Below, piece by piece: positions 1 through 10,577 of a DNA stretch of 64,000 nt (the first letter of the stretch is position 1; every line of letters starts with the position of its first letter). The notes under the pieces are model-generated. The model worked only from the letters and a program-made list of their open reading frames with translations. It did no database searches and had not been told where the DNA came from. This DNA is from Mariannaea sp. PMI_226 (taxonomy: Eukaryota; Ascomycota; Sordariomycetes; Hypocreales; Nectriaceae), in contig JANFOG010000004.1 in NCBI GenBank assembly GCA_024336345.1, forward strand, positions 2,914,001-2,978,000, given 5' to 3'. The position numbers were made by a program, and so were the translations under genes.

Positions 1-320
1 GGTTTGAGTGCACGAACCAGGCTTGCTGGCCGGGAAGCGGCAGTGCTCTGCGGTCCCGAAGCGGAAGATTCGGAATGCCGAAATCGCAGAATCTGCCGGC
101 TTTGATGCACCTCGAACTATTTCTGGAATTAGCCAATACAAACTATCGAACCATTTCGCATGTCGATTGCGAAGAAACGATAAAAGGGCAAGCAGGCTCA
201 CCACGAGGGTCGATCTCCGTCACACTTGACACGGCGCGACCTGCACGTTCTGCAACCGGTTTGGCTCCTAGTATGGGGCTGCTTGGCTCTCTTTTCCCTT
301 GTCGGCTTTGCTAGTTCCAT
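1..320 (-). CDS. Zn2Cys6 transcription factor, 5' part only (runs off left edge)
   Basis: N-terminal part of a fungal binuclear zinc cluster regulator. Exon 1 is 320-202 and exon 2 is 116 to the window edge, with an 85-nt intron (117-201). Joining them gives 78 residues with six cysteines at 23, 26, 33, 40, 43 and 50, exactly C-X2-C-X6-C-X6-C-X2-C-X6-C, preceded by a basic segment. The intron splits the codon of the fourth cysteine, and without splicing the frame stops just after it, so the join is well supported. The ATG at 320 is preferred because upstream in-frame sequence has no zinc-cluster character. The effector domain lies outside the window, so target genes cannot be inferred. It is divergent from the hydrolase at 838. 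Confidence 0.8.
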
Positions 321-837
321 TGATGGTACTAGAACGATCCTGCATGCACAGTAGTATACCTGTTTCAAAGCTGCGGCCGCCAAGTAGATAAACAGGCCGA
401 TGTTCGATGAGATGGAAGAGATGGAACGGTAATAGTGACAGGCTTTAGCGATTTTTTGTCTTGTCTCACAGCATAAACACTAACAACACGGCCTCGCCGG
501 GTGGACACGGATTGACCTGGATTGGCCTGGACTAGACCGCTTTGGGTCTTTTTAACGAGCATTGTCAAACAAGGCTCTCTTGTGACGTTCTAGCTTGATG
601 ATGATGCGAAAAACTCCCGGTAAATAGGTAGTATGCATTGTTTTGAGAAGGAATAAAGTAAGAAATAGATGGCAAAAAATAACTTTATACATGGATTATC
701 CCGACTATTTATTGCCAGCCTTTCCCCTCATCAAAGTCTGTCAGTATCCATAGTACATACTTCCTCTCCTCTTTCACATCCTTCACTTATAACAACAACA
801 AATATATCATCTCTTAAGTTCATCTCTCACAACAACA
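321..837. other. Intergenic region between divergent genes
   Basis: About 0.5 kb shared upstream region of the Zn2Cys6 gene (minus) and the hydrolase (plus). It is CT-rich and CA-rich just before the hydrolase ATG, as is common in fungal leaders. No further gene or repeat was seen. Confidence 0.5.
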
Positions 838-1614
838 ATGTCTCACAATCCCTCTCTCGTTATGATCCCTGGGGCATGGCATGGCTCTGACACTTGGGAT
901 AAACTCATTTCAGTGCTTGAGAAACATGGCCTGAAGAGCGTGGCTGTAGATCTTCCAACTACACAGTCGAACCCCGAGGCGACTCTCGAGGACGACGTCA
1001 ACGCTACTCGTGATGCAATTATCGCCGAAACTTCTCAGGGGCGCGATGTCGTTGTTGTCTTTCACTCTTACGGCGGCGTCGTCGGCAGTAGTGCGGTCAA
1101 GGGTTTGACCAAGCCAGAGGGTTCTGTCCCTTCCTCAAACACAAGCGGAACTGGCCATGTTATTGGCTTGTTCATGATTGCAACTGGCTTCATGGTCAGG
1201 GGCATTACTTTTCTGGATGGCGCGGGCGGCAAGCCTCCGCCATTCTGGAAGGAAGATACAGAGACCGGTTTTGCCCCCCTCCTGGTAGATACTAGGGAGC
1301 TGTTTTACCATGATCTTCCAGAAGATGAGGGTAAACTCTGGGTCAGCAAATTGCGAAACCATTCGATGAAGGCCTTCACAACTGGTGCCGACATCACATA
1401 TGATGGCTGGAAGGAAGTTCCAGTTTGGTACCTCGTAACAAAAGACGACAAGGCTCTGCCAGCTGAGGTTCAGAAAATGTTTGTGAAGGATGCTCAGGCT
1501 GCTGGAGGAGATGTGACTCAGCGAGAAATCGACACCAGCCACTCACCCATGCTGAGCAAGCCAGAGGAAACCGCTGATATTATTGTTGAGGCAGTGAAGG
1601 CGTTCACGCAATAA
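838..1614 (+). CDS. Alpha/beta hydrolase, small esterase type
   Basis: Single-exon 258-residue protein of the alpha/beta hydrolase fold, in the small cytosolic esterase group that includes salicylate- and hydroxynitrile-lyase-like enzymes. An oxyanion-hole segment lies near residues 11-20 (PGAWHGSDTW). The nucleophile elbow is HSYGG with Ser77. The catalytic His is expected at His235 in the segment DTSHSPML near the C-terminus. There is no signal peptide or membrane segment, so it is probably cytosolic. Start: the ATG follows a CA-rich leader (AACAACA) typical of fungal genes. The natural substrate cannot be read from sequence. Its neighbour is a divergent zinc-cluster regulator, which could be its regulator, but nothing in the sequence proves that. 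Confidence 0.88.
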   Translation: MSHNPSLVMIPGAWHGSDTWDKLISVLEKHGLKSVAVDLPTTQSNPEATLEDDVNATRDAIIAETSQGRDVVVVFHSYGGVVGSSAVKGLTKPEGSVPSSNTSGTGHVIGLFMIATGFMVRGITFLDGAGGKPPPFWKEDTETGFAPLLVDTRELFYHDLPEDEGKLWVSKLRNHSMKAFTTGADITYDGWKEVPVWYLVTKDDKALPAEVQKMFVKDAQAAGGDVTQREIDTSHSPMLSKPEETADIIVEAVKAFTQ

Positions 1615-2243
1615 TGAGTCCAGTTTGCTATGGTAAGACGCTTCAAGTACGAAACACTCACGTCATGTATCAAGCAGGTTATGATTCAAGACACGAAATC
1701 TTTATTCTCCCCTCAGCGATCGGAACATAGAATCAAACAATGTATATACACAGAAATATTCCATATGCATAGATCATTACTATAAACCATCGTCTGAAGC
1801 TGGGCCCCGCTTCAGGTTGTCAAACGCTGTCTTTGTGTAACTTTTGATGTAATTGTGCTCCGTCGGAGATGACTGAGTTCTAAATGTATTAACATTTCAC
1901 CGCAGACTACAAGTAGCAAATAAGTATGGCTCAAAGGAAAATAAACTTGTCGATGCCGCATTATACCATAGTGGGGTACGGCTACCAAGAGGTAATGGAA
2001 AGATACTGACTGGCACAGCTTGAAATATAAGTAAACCACGTCCGGCAAAGATTGCGCCAGAAGGAACGGCCTAGAAGAAATAATAGGCACGAAAAGGGAT
2101 CTATGATTAATTAAGTGCGTTTCAAAAGGGAGATGCCTTTTTGCTAAATAAAAAAAGATAATGTCTCGCAAGAACCTTTTCTACCAGAGCTTGAATCAGA
2201 GCAGAATGTGTCATACGGGAAACAGACAAAAAATTAAATGTTT
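1615..2243. other. Intergenic, no gene seen
   Basis: AT-rich stretch downstream of the hydrolase. Open frames on the minus strand have no recognisable motif or fungal coding composition. Confidence 0.4.
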
Positions 2244-2328
2244 GGGCTCCACCGGGGATTGAACCCGGGACCTCGTGCAATGAAGTTGAGTACCCAAAGC
2301 ACGAATCATACCACTAGACCATGAAGCC
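2244..2328 (-). tRNA. tRNA-Pro (anticodon TGG) with a 13-nt intron
   Basis: Minus-strand cloverleaf. The acceptor stem GGCTTCA pairs with TGGAGCC (one G-T pair), and the T arm is CCGGG-TTCAATC-CCCGG. The anticodon stem CGTGC/GCACG closes a loop TT-TGG-G-T, giving anticodon TGG (Pro). A 13-nt intron (2280-2292) lies directly after position 37, the canonical nuclear tRNA intron site. The discriminator base is C; CCA is not encoded, as expected in eukaryotes. Confidence 0.93.
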
Positions 2329-3112
2329 AATCAGATCGTTGGATGGCGGCTTCCATAATTTTGTATATGTATTCAGTATCTCATCCGTTTTGGCGTGCTG
2401 GTGAACTTGAGCGCTCTCTAGGGTATTGTTGCAACCTACCCCAGAGATGTGGTGATGATGACCTGGCCATCTGGACTTGGCTATCACTTTCATGAAGCTT
2501 TGGCCATTTTTTGTTTTCTCTTTTATTTTGTTTGTCTCAATCTACCTCTGTAGGATTAAATCCTTTTATGTGATCTTATGCGAAACACTTTGTTTGTACG
2601 TGTGTGTTGATACACAGTTCTGAATTTACATGGAGGAGTTATTACGAACCTTGGTGATAAGGTGGAGGGAAAGCCTCAGCGTCGAGTGAGATTACTTCGC
2701 TTAGCAACCCCTAGATGGCACACTTTTCCATTATATATTTTTAACCTTGAGAAGCTTTTACTAGTTGTAGCACACTCAATCGAGTTGACCCAAATCGCGT
2801 CTCTGATTTGATGCCAGATGCCATTCTTCGATAGTGACTTCAGCTACAAATAACATTTATAAGTGCAGTCATTTGGAAGCAATTAATGAAACATAGAGTT
2901 GCTATTTTAAATCGGGCTTCCACCAATTCATCGACTTCAATAGTACCCTGGCTGCATACACTCGGGGTCACATATGCGAACGCGTCACGTCCCAACTCAC
3001 CACTTGTTTTGATGAAAGCTCCACTCTGACTGACCTCTTTGTCACCGAGAGCTTGCTCAACAACAAGAACAAAAAAAAAAGCTTACAGGACAATGATGTC
3101 AAAAAAAAGAAG
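2329..3112. other. Intergenic between two tRNA genes
   Basis: AT-rich, with several poly-T and poly-A runs. The T-runs near 2505-2530 and the poly-A runs at 3070-3108 (T-runs on the minus strand) are compatible with RNA polymerase III termination. No protein gene was recognised. Confidence 0.4.
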
Positions 3113-3196
3113 TGCCCCCAAGCGGAATTGAACCGCCGACCTTTGCATATCCTGTAGGGATACAAGTGCAACGCTCTACCACTAAGCTATAAGGGC
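3113..3196 (-). tRNA. tRNA-Thr (anticodon TGT) with a 12-nt intron
   Basis: Minus-strand cloverleaf. Acceptor stem GCCCTTA pairs with TGGGGGC (two G-T pairs), and the T arm is GGCGG-TTCAATT-CCGCT. The anticodon stem TTGCA/TGCAA closes loop CT-TGT-A-A, giving anticodon TGT (Thr). A 12-nt intron (3149-3160) follows position 37. The discriminator is A. A run of eight T on the minus strand directly 3' of the gene (3101-3108) fits a pol III terminator. Confidence 0.92.
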
Positions 3197-4050
3197 TCCT
3201 TTTGTGCCAGACGCAGGCCGCAAGCTGTCATCATGAACCCTCTACACTAGCATTAGCTGCGCCCACATCGTAATCACATTGGTAGGGGTGACACGGGGCA
3301 TCAAGAGCGGTCCATCCTTGGCCCTCCTTGGCGTTCCCATTATTGTTTCCTATCTTTGCATAGAGCAGTGGTTGTTCTGACTACTTAATTCGACATGCAT
3401 CAGAGAGGGCCGAACGAGTAAATGGACTTCCAAGCAAGGAATCCAATTATCCGTCCAATACCTAAGATGAGACCATATGGAGCAGTATTCGTTCCGGACA
3501 ATGACAACGCCATAGCTAGATAAATTTCTATACCAATTTCTGAAACTTCCTGAAGCTTCATAACCGACTGAGAAATAAGACTGCCTTGAATTTATTGATC
3601 ATGGCTAATTCGATCCTGAGCTTTCCTCGTCGCGCTTCTTGCAAAGCTAGCGCATCTGTTGAGCTTCTTCGGACCAAATGAGTACAATGGCAATATTACT
3701 ACGACTGAGGAAAAGAAGTTGAATATTATAATCCTTGCATATGGACAGAGACGTGAATATCCCGTTAAAAACGTGACTGTCCAATTCATAAGCTTTCTCT
3801 TCAAGCAGTCATGGAATTTGAAGCTATGCTCTGCTTGGGTGAAGTAGCTGCTGTTTCAAGCTCTCCCAAAACGGGTGGGTCATCGGAGAGCGGAAAATCA
3901 GCTCACCGGCTTTGATTGCTCCGTTCAAGTGTATCACGTGCGCAAAGGCTTCTCACGGTGCGACCCACCAAAGCTTCAGAAGAATCCAGGCAGATCGCAT
4001 CGCGTCTGCATATTTGATTGCATCGAGACGTCGCCATACAATCCTCAAAA
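3197..4050. other. Intergenic upstream of smd2
   Basis: About 0.85 kb between tRNA-Thr and the Sm D2 start codon. Short open frames here have no motif, and one overlaps the smd2 leader and first exons in the wrong frame. No other element was recognised. Confidence 0.4.
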
Positions 4051-4961
4051 ATGGCCGACGCTAACATTCAGTACGAAAATCCTCCCTAGACCCTTGCTAG
4101 TTCAAGCCACTGACACTTCTCCAGAGAGCTCCTCCAGAAGCCTCGCAATGAGTGCACGTATGTCACACCCAACTCTCACCGAACATTGATGAGCACAAGC
4201 GCATGAGACTAACCGTCGTTCGTATGCAGAGAATATGAGATTGCGCAGCTAGTAAGAAGCTCTCATTTGATCTCATCAATGGACTAGGTCAACTGACACA
4301 GCACTCAGGAACAATGGGAGTTCAGCAACGGTCCCCTCTCAATCCTCCAGACAGCCGTCCGCACGCACTCACAAGTCCTCATCAGCATCCGTTCAAACCG
4401 CAAGCTGTATGTTGCCTGCTCCGAAAGGACCATTTCAATTCATCACTGACTCTGGTGTTTTACAGCCTTGCTCGTGTGAAGGCCTTTGATCGTCACTGTA
4501 ACATGTAAGCAGCGCAACCTTTCATTTATCGCTCTCTCCCCATCTACCCAACTTCTTGTAGCAACTCATATACCAACCTGTACTGACTTTGTTCCAGGGT
4601 ATTGGAGAACGTCGTAAGTATCCAACCATGACTTCTGTGTCGTTTTTGAAGAATCTGGCGCGCCATCAAATCCGAGAGATGGCGACTTCTTATCTCGGAT
4701 TTGATGGCGCGCCAGATTCTTCAAAAACGACATAGAAGTCATGTGCGACGCCAGCAAACTGTCTACTAACAGCCAGCTCTAGAAAGAAATGTGGACGGAG
4801 ACTCCCCGAAATGCCAATGGAAAGCCAGGCCGACCTGTCAACAAAGATCGATTCGTGAGCAAGATGTGCGTACGGGTCGTTGTTCCTGAAGGCGAATGAT
4901 ACTAACCAGTTTGAATAGGTTCCTGCGTGGCGACAGCGTCATTCTTGTGCTCCTCAGTTAA
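4051..4961 (+). CDS. smd2: Small nuclear ribonucleoprotein Sm D2 (spliceosome core), eight exons
   Basis: Core Sm-ring subunit that binds the Sm site of U1, U2, U4 and U5 snRNAs in the nucleus. Exons: 4051-4070, 4125-4157, 4230-4251, 4309-4406, 4466-4504, 4598-4613, 4783-4865, 4919-4961. They join to 354 nt, 117 residues, with no internal stop. Family hallmarks are the N-terminal [20 protein letters not shown], the Sm1 segment [13 protein letters not shown] followed by [21 protein letters not shown], and the Sm2 segment [21 protein letters not shown] at the C-terminus. All introns are GT...AG; lengths are 54, 72, 57, 59, 93, 169 and 53 nt. The 169-nt intron 6 carries a long hairpin (separate entry). 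Exons as short as 16 nt explain why no long open frame marks this gene. Confidence 0.95.
4627..4743 (+). repeat. 51-bp inverted repeat (hairpin) inside smd2 intron 6
   Basis: Left arm 4627-4677 and right arm 4693-4743 are reverse complements over 51 positions with one difference (4637 G opposite 4733 T), which in RNA is a G-U wobble. The loop is 15 nt (4678-4692). The element lies 13 nt after the 5' splice site and ends upstream of the ACTAAC branch-like site (4765-4770). Removing it leaves a 52-nt intron, the size of the gene's other introns, so it looks like an insertion. I see no clear target-site duplication. The arms contain the palindrome GGCGCGCC. Confidence 0.95.
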
Positions 4962-5694
4962 ACGATCTATGAACTTTTTTTTTGCAATAGAAGTTGGGCC
5001 TTGTTTACGGCATCGATTCATGGGCTGAGCAAAGAGCGACTAGCAGTCGCCAACAAGGTTTTCTGGGCGTGGCGAGGGACCTCAAAATATTCCCGTGGTT
5101 TTTTATTTTAAGAGACAACCACCAATTCCTCTATTGAGGTATGTTTAGCTAGGACATCAGGAGTTGAATCAAGAATGGAGCTCATTTAATCATGACTTGA
5201 AGATGCGCCGCATTTTACATATGCCCTCCTCACCCCGCTCCCCATTATGAAGTCAGCCAGCGATCGTATCAATGTCAAAACCGTGGCATATCATTCACCG
5301 CCGTTGATCAATATCGCCCCGAAAGGTCCGGATAGGGGCAGAGAAGACAGAGACTGAATGAGGGAATGAATGCATCTGATTGAGAGGAGGAGGGATTTAA
5401 GCGGACGGCTCTGCATGATACGAAGAAGATCTGACTAGGTAGTTGAAGGCGAGGATTCCGTGTCAGTCTGGTCTGTACAAGGTTGCATTATGATGACTTC
5501 GTTCAACTTGATATGCTTGAGAGTTCACGACCACCTGCTTCAAGGGTTTCGCATGATGTCATTTATCCTCCGATTCGCAGCTCGCAACTCCTGTTTCGCT
5601 TTACCCTTTGCATGCTCGCACCCCAACACCAGTTTGTCACTACTGAAACAATGCTGTCCTATAGGCAAGCGCCTGATACAGACGACGACAACGT
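4962..5694. other. Convergent intergenic region, 3' ends of smd2 and amidohydrolase
   Basis: No gene recognised. Plus-strand open frames from 5460 overlap the 3' end of the minus-strand amidohydrolase and are its antisense shadow. Confidence 0.4.
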
Positions 5695-7332
5695 CTACTT
5701 ACTCCAAACTCTTCTTCCGGCAAACCAAGTCTCCTTCACCTCAGCCTGAAGCAATGTCTGGGCGTTCCATTCCATGTCAACTACCACGAAATCTGCAGCC
5801 TTGCCCACGTTCAAGCTCCCAACTCGATCCTCGGCGAAGACGCTCTTTGCCGCTCCAAGCGTATAGGCGGAGATGGCCTCGCAGAAACCAAGGCGAAAGT
5901 GTGGGTCGACCGTGCTGGTAGACTCAGGTTCCCTTGCTGATCGGCGCGTTGTAGCGGTATAGAGATTGTGAAGCGGGTTGTACGGCGCCGTGGGACTGTC
6001 GCTCCCCAGGGCGAGGAGAGCTCCGTGGTCTGCAAACTCACGGTATGCAAAGGCCCGCTTGCATCGCTCCGGGCCAAGAATCCGGGGGAAATCTCGGAGT
6101 ACGGCTGGATCGCAATGCACAGGCTGGACAGATGCTGTGATACCTAGGCTGCCGAGTCTTTTTGCATCCTCTGGAGCGGATAGCTCGAGGTGTTCGATGC
6201 GCTGTCTGCTACTGGGCGGAGCATGTGCCTCGATTGAATCGACTGCCATTCGGATAGCTGCGTCTCCGATTGCATGGAAGGCGATCTGTAGGCCGCCCGC
6301 AACGGCGCGCTTCGTCACGACCTCGAGCAGTGGCTTTGTCCATAGTGGAAAGCCCGTGTTACCTGTAGTGTTGTATGGCTTCGATACATATGCCGTGCAA
6401 GCGTCGATGGTTCCGTCGCAAATAATCTTGATACCTGCAATCCTTAGGTCCGGCGAGTTGTCTTTGTTGAACTGTTGCTGCAGCTTGATAACGTGATCTA
6501 CTTGTTTGATGCAGCCTTCCTCCGAGTCTGGCATGACTAGCCAATATGCCGTTATCCGCATTGCGAGGTCAGGCCGCTTAGCTCTCAGATCTACCAAGGC
6601 GTCCCACACTACCTGGTCCATCGCCATTTCGACGATTCCAGTGTAACCAGAACAATTGTACACGTCTAATGCGGAGATAATTGTTTGAAAACGCTCTTCC
6701 TTTGACAGGGTTTGGGCCAGAAATGGCCAGGCGATGCCTATCGCGGCAGCTTCGCTAAGAAGGCCGGTCGGTTTCCCGTGCTCATCGCGTTCGATCTTTC
6801 CACCTACGGGATCTGGCATATCGTCAAGACCAATATCGGCGATGGCAGCGGAGTTGCACCACACTGCATGGAAATCCATGCTGTCAATGAATATCGGCCG
6901 GGGATCAAGGTCATCGAGCATCGACGGATTAACGCCGTCCGGGGTCAAGTCAAACATCCAGCCCTGAGCGAGGATTCTAGGCACATCGGGGTGTTCTTTT
7001 GCATAGGTTCGAATGGTTTCTCTAATTTCCTCAAGAGACTTGCAATTGTCCAGGACGAGCTTCTTGAGAGACATGCCGAGAAGTAGCAGATGCATGTGGC
7101 TATCGATGAAGCCTGGAAGGACTGTTTTCCCTCCCAAATCCTGGACATGTAGTTTTTTGTCTTGCCCATTCTTGAGTTGGAGCTCTGCCGTGGTGCCAAT
7201 ATCTTGAATAACGCCGTCCCTGACAAGCATGCTCTCAGCAAAGACGGGTTGTTCCTCTAGGCCAACGCCATGGGTTTTGGTAAAGATGCGGCCGTTGATG
7301 AAGAGGCCATCCGTTACTACTGCTGACGCCAT
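5695..7332 (-). CDS. Amidohydrolase 3 family (YtcJ-like) metal-dependent hydrolase
   Basis: Single-exon, 545-residue member of the amidohydrolase superfamily, subgroup 3 (YtcJ/AepA-like, with N-substituted formamide deformylase relatives). The N-terminal beta-sandwich part (FINGRIFT) leads into VLPGFIDSHMHLLLLG, where His79 and His81 form the H-x-H metal site at the end of strand 1. Further expected metal or catalytic segments are FHAIGDAA (His), RIEHLEL (His) and the C-terminal GSDSPTAPYNPL (Asp). The C-terminus (VGKAADFVVVD) closes the composite beta-sandwich typical of the superfamily. No signal peptide, so probably cytosolic. The length matches the family. Substrate unknown. Confidence 0.92.
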   Translation of the reverse strand: MASAVVTDGLFINGRIFTKTHGVGLEEQPVFAESMLVRDGVIQDIGTTAELQLKNGQDKKLHVQDLGGKTVLPGFIDSHMHLLLLGMSLKKLVLDNCKSLEEIRETIRTYAKEHPDVPRILAQGWMFDLTPDGVNPSMLDDLDPRPIFIDSMDFHAVWCNSAAIADIGLDDMPDPVGGKIERDEHGKPTGLLSEAAAIGIAWPFLAQTLSKEERFQTIISALDVYNCSGYTGIVEMAMDQVVWDALVDLRAKRPDLAMRITAYWLVMPDSEEGCIKQVDHVIKLQQQFNKDNSPDLRIAGIKIICDGTIDACTAYVSKPYNTTGNTGFPLWTKPLLEVVTKRAVAGGLQIAFHAIGDAAIRMAVDSIEAHAPPSSRQRIEHLELSAPEDAKRLGSLGITASVQPVHCDPAVLRDFPRILGPERCKRAFAYREFADHGALLALGSDSPTAPYNPLHNLYTATTRRSAREPESTSTVDPHFRLGFCEAISAYTLGAAKSVFAEDRVGSLNVGKAADFVVVDMEWNAQTLLQAEVKETWFAGRRVWSK

Positions 7333-8119
7333 TTAAACGGTAATATATGGGTGGCGAAGAATATCTCTTGTTGAGCAAACAGTATGAGATCGGAGAGAGA
7401 AATCGAGGAAAAGAAAATAATTACACGCGAGAAAGGTATTTGAAGAGGTAATAAATGCAACACATCTATTTTCCTAACCAGCGGCCAGCCGATGCCGGGA
7501 AGCTTCACGGCGACTGCTAGCCCCACCATGGAGATACCCCTCCTTCTTGTCATGCCGTGAGACACCAGTGCCAGAGGGGGTACCAATGAAGGGATAGGAC
7601 TAGGCCTGGGGTGGAAACCGTTTTGACATTTCTCTTGTGCCGATGTCTTCATAAGTATGTGAGGGGCGATTTGCGATTTGCGTATGCATTAGGTTTCTGT
7701 TTCCAATTGGCTCAGCGATGCCTTTCTGTAGCTCTCAGATTGACAACAATTAGTCAATGTCTCCTGGAAGATCAGTTCGATTTGAGTAAGCAAACAAATA
7801 CGTTATGTGCTAATGGCACTTCCACTTTGATGCTCCTCTTATTATCAGTGTCTTCATGTATGACCTCGCGTGGGAATTGGCTTGAGTTTTGTAAAGTCGT
7901 TCTTAATTTAAAAGACAAAGAAAAAGCCCAACCACTATCCTCCGCAGGGTATTGGTATATAACTTGTATGTACAGCGAAGTCTTCGACACACAGACAAGG
8001 GTGCATCGGTTTCTAGAGAGAAGGTAACACGATAGATAATATGCTTTTGAAATCCAACCATTTTCAGCCCACCAACGCCGTGCAATGCATTATTCGTAGA
8101 CAAGTGGTGATGGCGTGGG
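7333..8119. other. Intergenic between bud23 and amidohydrolase
   Basis: Upstream of the amidohydrolase and downstream of bud23. No motif-bearing frame was found; AT-rich from 7640 to 8000. Confidence 0.4.
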
Positions 8120-9017
8120 TTAAAACGCCACTCGTCGCTTTCGTCCAGTGTACTTGGAGGTAGCCTTGACGACCTTTCCTTTCCTCTCCATCTGTTCCTT
8201 CTTCTTGACGATCCAAGCCTTGCTGCCCTTCTTCATGACTGTGTTGTTGGTCTTGAGCTGTCTTCTGGCATCCATGACATCAATACCTTCCATGCCATCA
8301 ATGACTCCAGTGATGTCACCACCATGCTTCTCAATGGAACCGCCTCCAACGGTCAAGACGAGGTAAAGCTTGACGTTCTTGGTGCCGGGGTCGTCTTCCA
8401 AAAGACCTGCACCGAAACCAGCCTTCACCGCTGCTTGGGTGATCATGTTTCGCTGTTGGTCGTTTTTGGGGTAGAACTGACAGACAGCTCGTCCTCCTCG
8501 CTTGAGGGAGGCATAGAGGCCGTTGAAAAACCGAGTAAGACGCCCGGCGGGGGATGTATCGCTTGTTTCGGCACTGCAGAGCCATTGGATGGCAGAGATA
8601 CTGATGGCGGCGTCGAACGTGCCAGCTCGGAATGGAACGCCCTGGCCAATGTCGGCAAGCATCAAGTCGCCCTCGACATCTCGCTGCAAGGCAATATCCA
8701 GCATGGAAGGAGACACATCCATACCAATCCAAGTGTGAGGGCCGCCCTCTTCAGGATCGAGTGAGGAGAGGATCTCGCCGGAGAGACCGCTGCCGCATCC
8801 AACGTCGAGGATGAGTGAGGGTGACTTCAGGTCGAGGAGCTCCAGAGCTCGGCGGGTCATTGAGGCCTGAATGTTTTGAATACGAGAACTGGTCGTGTAC
8901 TTTCGGGCTTCGATATCGTCATAATGGACGTCGGCCGCGCTGGCGAAGGGTATAAGCTAGAGGGGCATTGGAGCGCGGGGTTCTGACGGCTTACAGAGTG
9001 TCCTCGGGACGAGACAT
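8120..9017 (-). CDS. bud23: 18S rRNA (guanine-N7) methyltransferase BUD23
   Basis: SAM-dependent methyltransferase that modifies 18S rRNA in the small ribosomal subunit precursor, normally as a heterodimer with Trm112. Exon 1 is 9017-8995 and exon 2 is 8939-8120, joined over a 55-nt intron with acceptor CAG. The product is 280 residues. The join restores the conserved start MSRPEDTLAADVHYDD and KYTTSSRIQNIQASMTRRAL. The SAM motif ILDVGCGSG is at residues 51-59. The C-terminal basic tail (KKKEQMERKGK...YTGRKRR) is the family's nucleolar/rRNA-binding end. A later ATG at 8860 would remove the conserved N-terminus, so the spliced start is preferred. Divergent from svp26. Confidence 0.96.
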
Positions 9018-9439
9018 GATGAACTATTTGGTACCAAACGGAGAGAGATTGGTAGTGAGAATTTTGTGTTGTCTGATTTAGCTGCTCTTAGTAGAAAATA
9101 TACAGAATTTGCGCATCGGTTTGTCGTTCTTTTTCCCTTCCGTTCGAGGTCATCGACTATTCCGACTTTTTTTGTGAAGCGGAGTGGGCAGTATCCTTAT
9201 CGATAGCGTCCATGAACAGCATCCGGATGTGGCCCACTTTTTAGTCAGGGCGCAAGGAGTTTGGGCGGAACGGAATATCAACGCCCCGTTATTTTCCTTG
9301 AAATCGCCCATGCTCCCCCCCCTGAACGTGTCCTTTCGGGTCACTCAAATACCAGCTAAATTTTCCCCGTGTCACTTATGACCGAATTCATCCCGCCATG
9401 TGATAACACATCGTTCTTCAGTCATTGCAACTGCAATTC
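9018..9439. other. Shared bud23/svp26 promoter region
   Basis: About 0.4 kb between two divergently transcribed housekeeping genes. No other gene was found. Confidence 0.5.
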
Positions 9440-10139
9440 ATGATGTGGATTCTTCCTCTTGTTGGTTATGTCGGCGCCGTCATCGGCTTTTGCTTCTTGA
9501 CTCTGGCCATTGCCTCTGGCCTCTACTACCTGTCGGAGCTAGTCGAGGAGCACAGTGTTATTGCCAAGCGTTTCTTGACGCGCATGATCTACTTCATCGT
9601 TGGTCTGCAGATCGCTCTTTGGATCGTTGATGGCTTCCCTTTCTGGGCTACCCTGCTGGGAGTTTCCTCCCACATCATTTATCTTGGGAATATGCGACGC
9701 TTTCCTTTTGTGAAGCTGACAGATCCCCTCTTCATTCTCTCTTGCAGTACGTCTTCTCATTTGCATTTGCCATATGGCGTTCATGTGATGATGACTAACC
9801 GACATCACAGTCTTGGTCCTTGTCAACCACTATGTATGGTTCCGACATTTCTCACATATGCAATCTCATGCGTACCAGCGATACTCGTACTACGACAAGC
9901 CTGAAGTGCCGAGCTTTACAATGATCGCTTCCTATTTTGGACTTTGCGTGTGGATGGTACCTTTCGCATTGTTTGTCAGTCTCTCTGCAGGTGACAACGT
10001 CTTGCCGACAATGGGTACGGAACCTGCTCGTGGACTTGATGGCAAGAACAAGCCACAAGGCATGATCAAGGCCATCGTCGACAAGGTGCGCGATGCTATT
10101 GCACAGGTTGCTGGTTCGTCAAGGATGGATAGGCCTTGA
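9440..10139 (+). CDS. svp26: ER/Golgi membrane cargo receptor SVP26 (ERV26/TEX261 family)
   Basis: Multi-pass membrane protein that cycles between ER and early Golgi and helps sort type II membrane proteins such as mannosyltransferases into COPII vesicles (family knowledge). Exon 1 is 9440-9746 and exon 2 is 9811-10139, with a 64-nt intron; total 211 residues. Family signatures are GLYYLSELVEEH, AKRFLTRMIY, HIIYLGNMRRFPFVKL and LVNHYVWFRHF across the splice site. Four hydrophobic stretches are seen, with a short charged C-terminal tail. Two adjacent ATGs (9440, 9443) are both possible starts. Confidence 0.95.
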
Positions 10140-10577
10140 GCTTGCTTCTCTCCGAGCCGGGGGTGGTATTATACCGTCTCAGCTTTATGGGGGGCCTGTA
10201 AGGTATAACTCGTTGGCTATATGCCTTCAGAGAGTGAAATCCATCGGTAAAGACTAGAAATGGTAAGTTGTTCAAAATTTCAATTTTGTTGTCTACTCCA
10301 CTATTGCAAGATGAACAAACACTACGCTAGATTGTATTTGACAAGTCTTCCTTGTATGATCCATTTTATTCATAGTTACTCTGACAATATCTCTTTCTCT
10401 ACCTTTTATCCTGTCGCTCCTTTTTGTATAGGACTAACATTGATACAACAGATGGCAACATTTCGATCCAATCTCAATCTTAATCCCTTCAGAGTTTTGT
10501 CCGGCATATCTGCGAGGAGAAGTTGCTTGCCCTTGTGAAAGGGGCAGCGTCCTGAAGAGAAATGGGAGTTAGCGTTC
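10140..10577. other. Intergenic, no gene seen
   Basis: Short overlapping frames on both strands with no motif. The region is AT-rich and looks like a 3' untranslated or spacer sequence. Confidence 0.4.

Noticed and set aside
3875..4189. Open frame of 104 codons over the smd2 leader and first exons
   Set aside because: It reads the Sm D2 exons out of frame; the spliced Sm D2 model explains every conserved segment.
8120..8860. bud23 starting at the ATG at 8860
   Set aside because: This would omit the conserved N-terminus MSRPEDTL...SSRIQNIQ, which is present upstream across a clean 55-nt intron.
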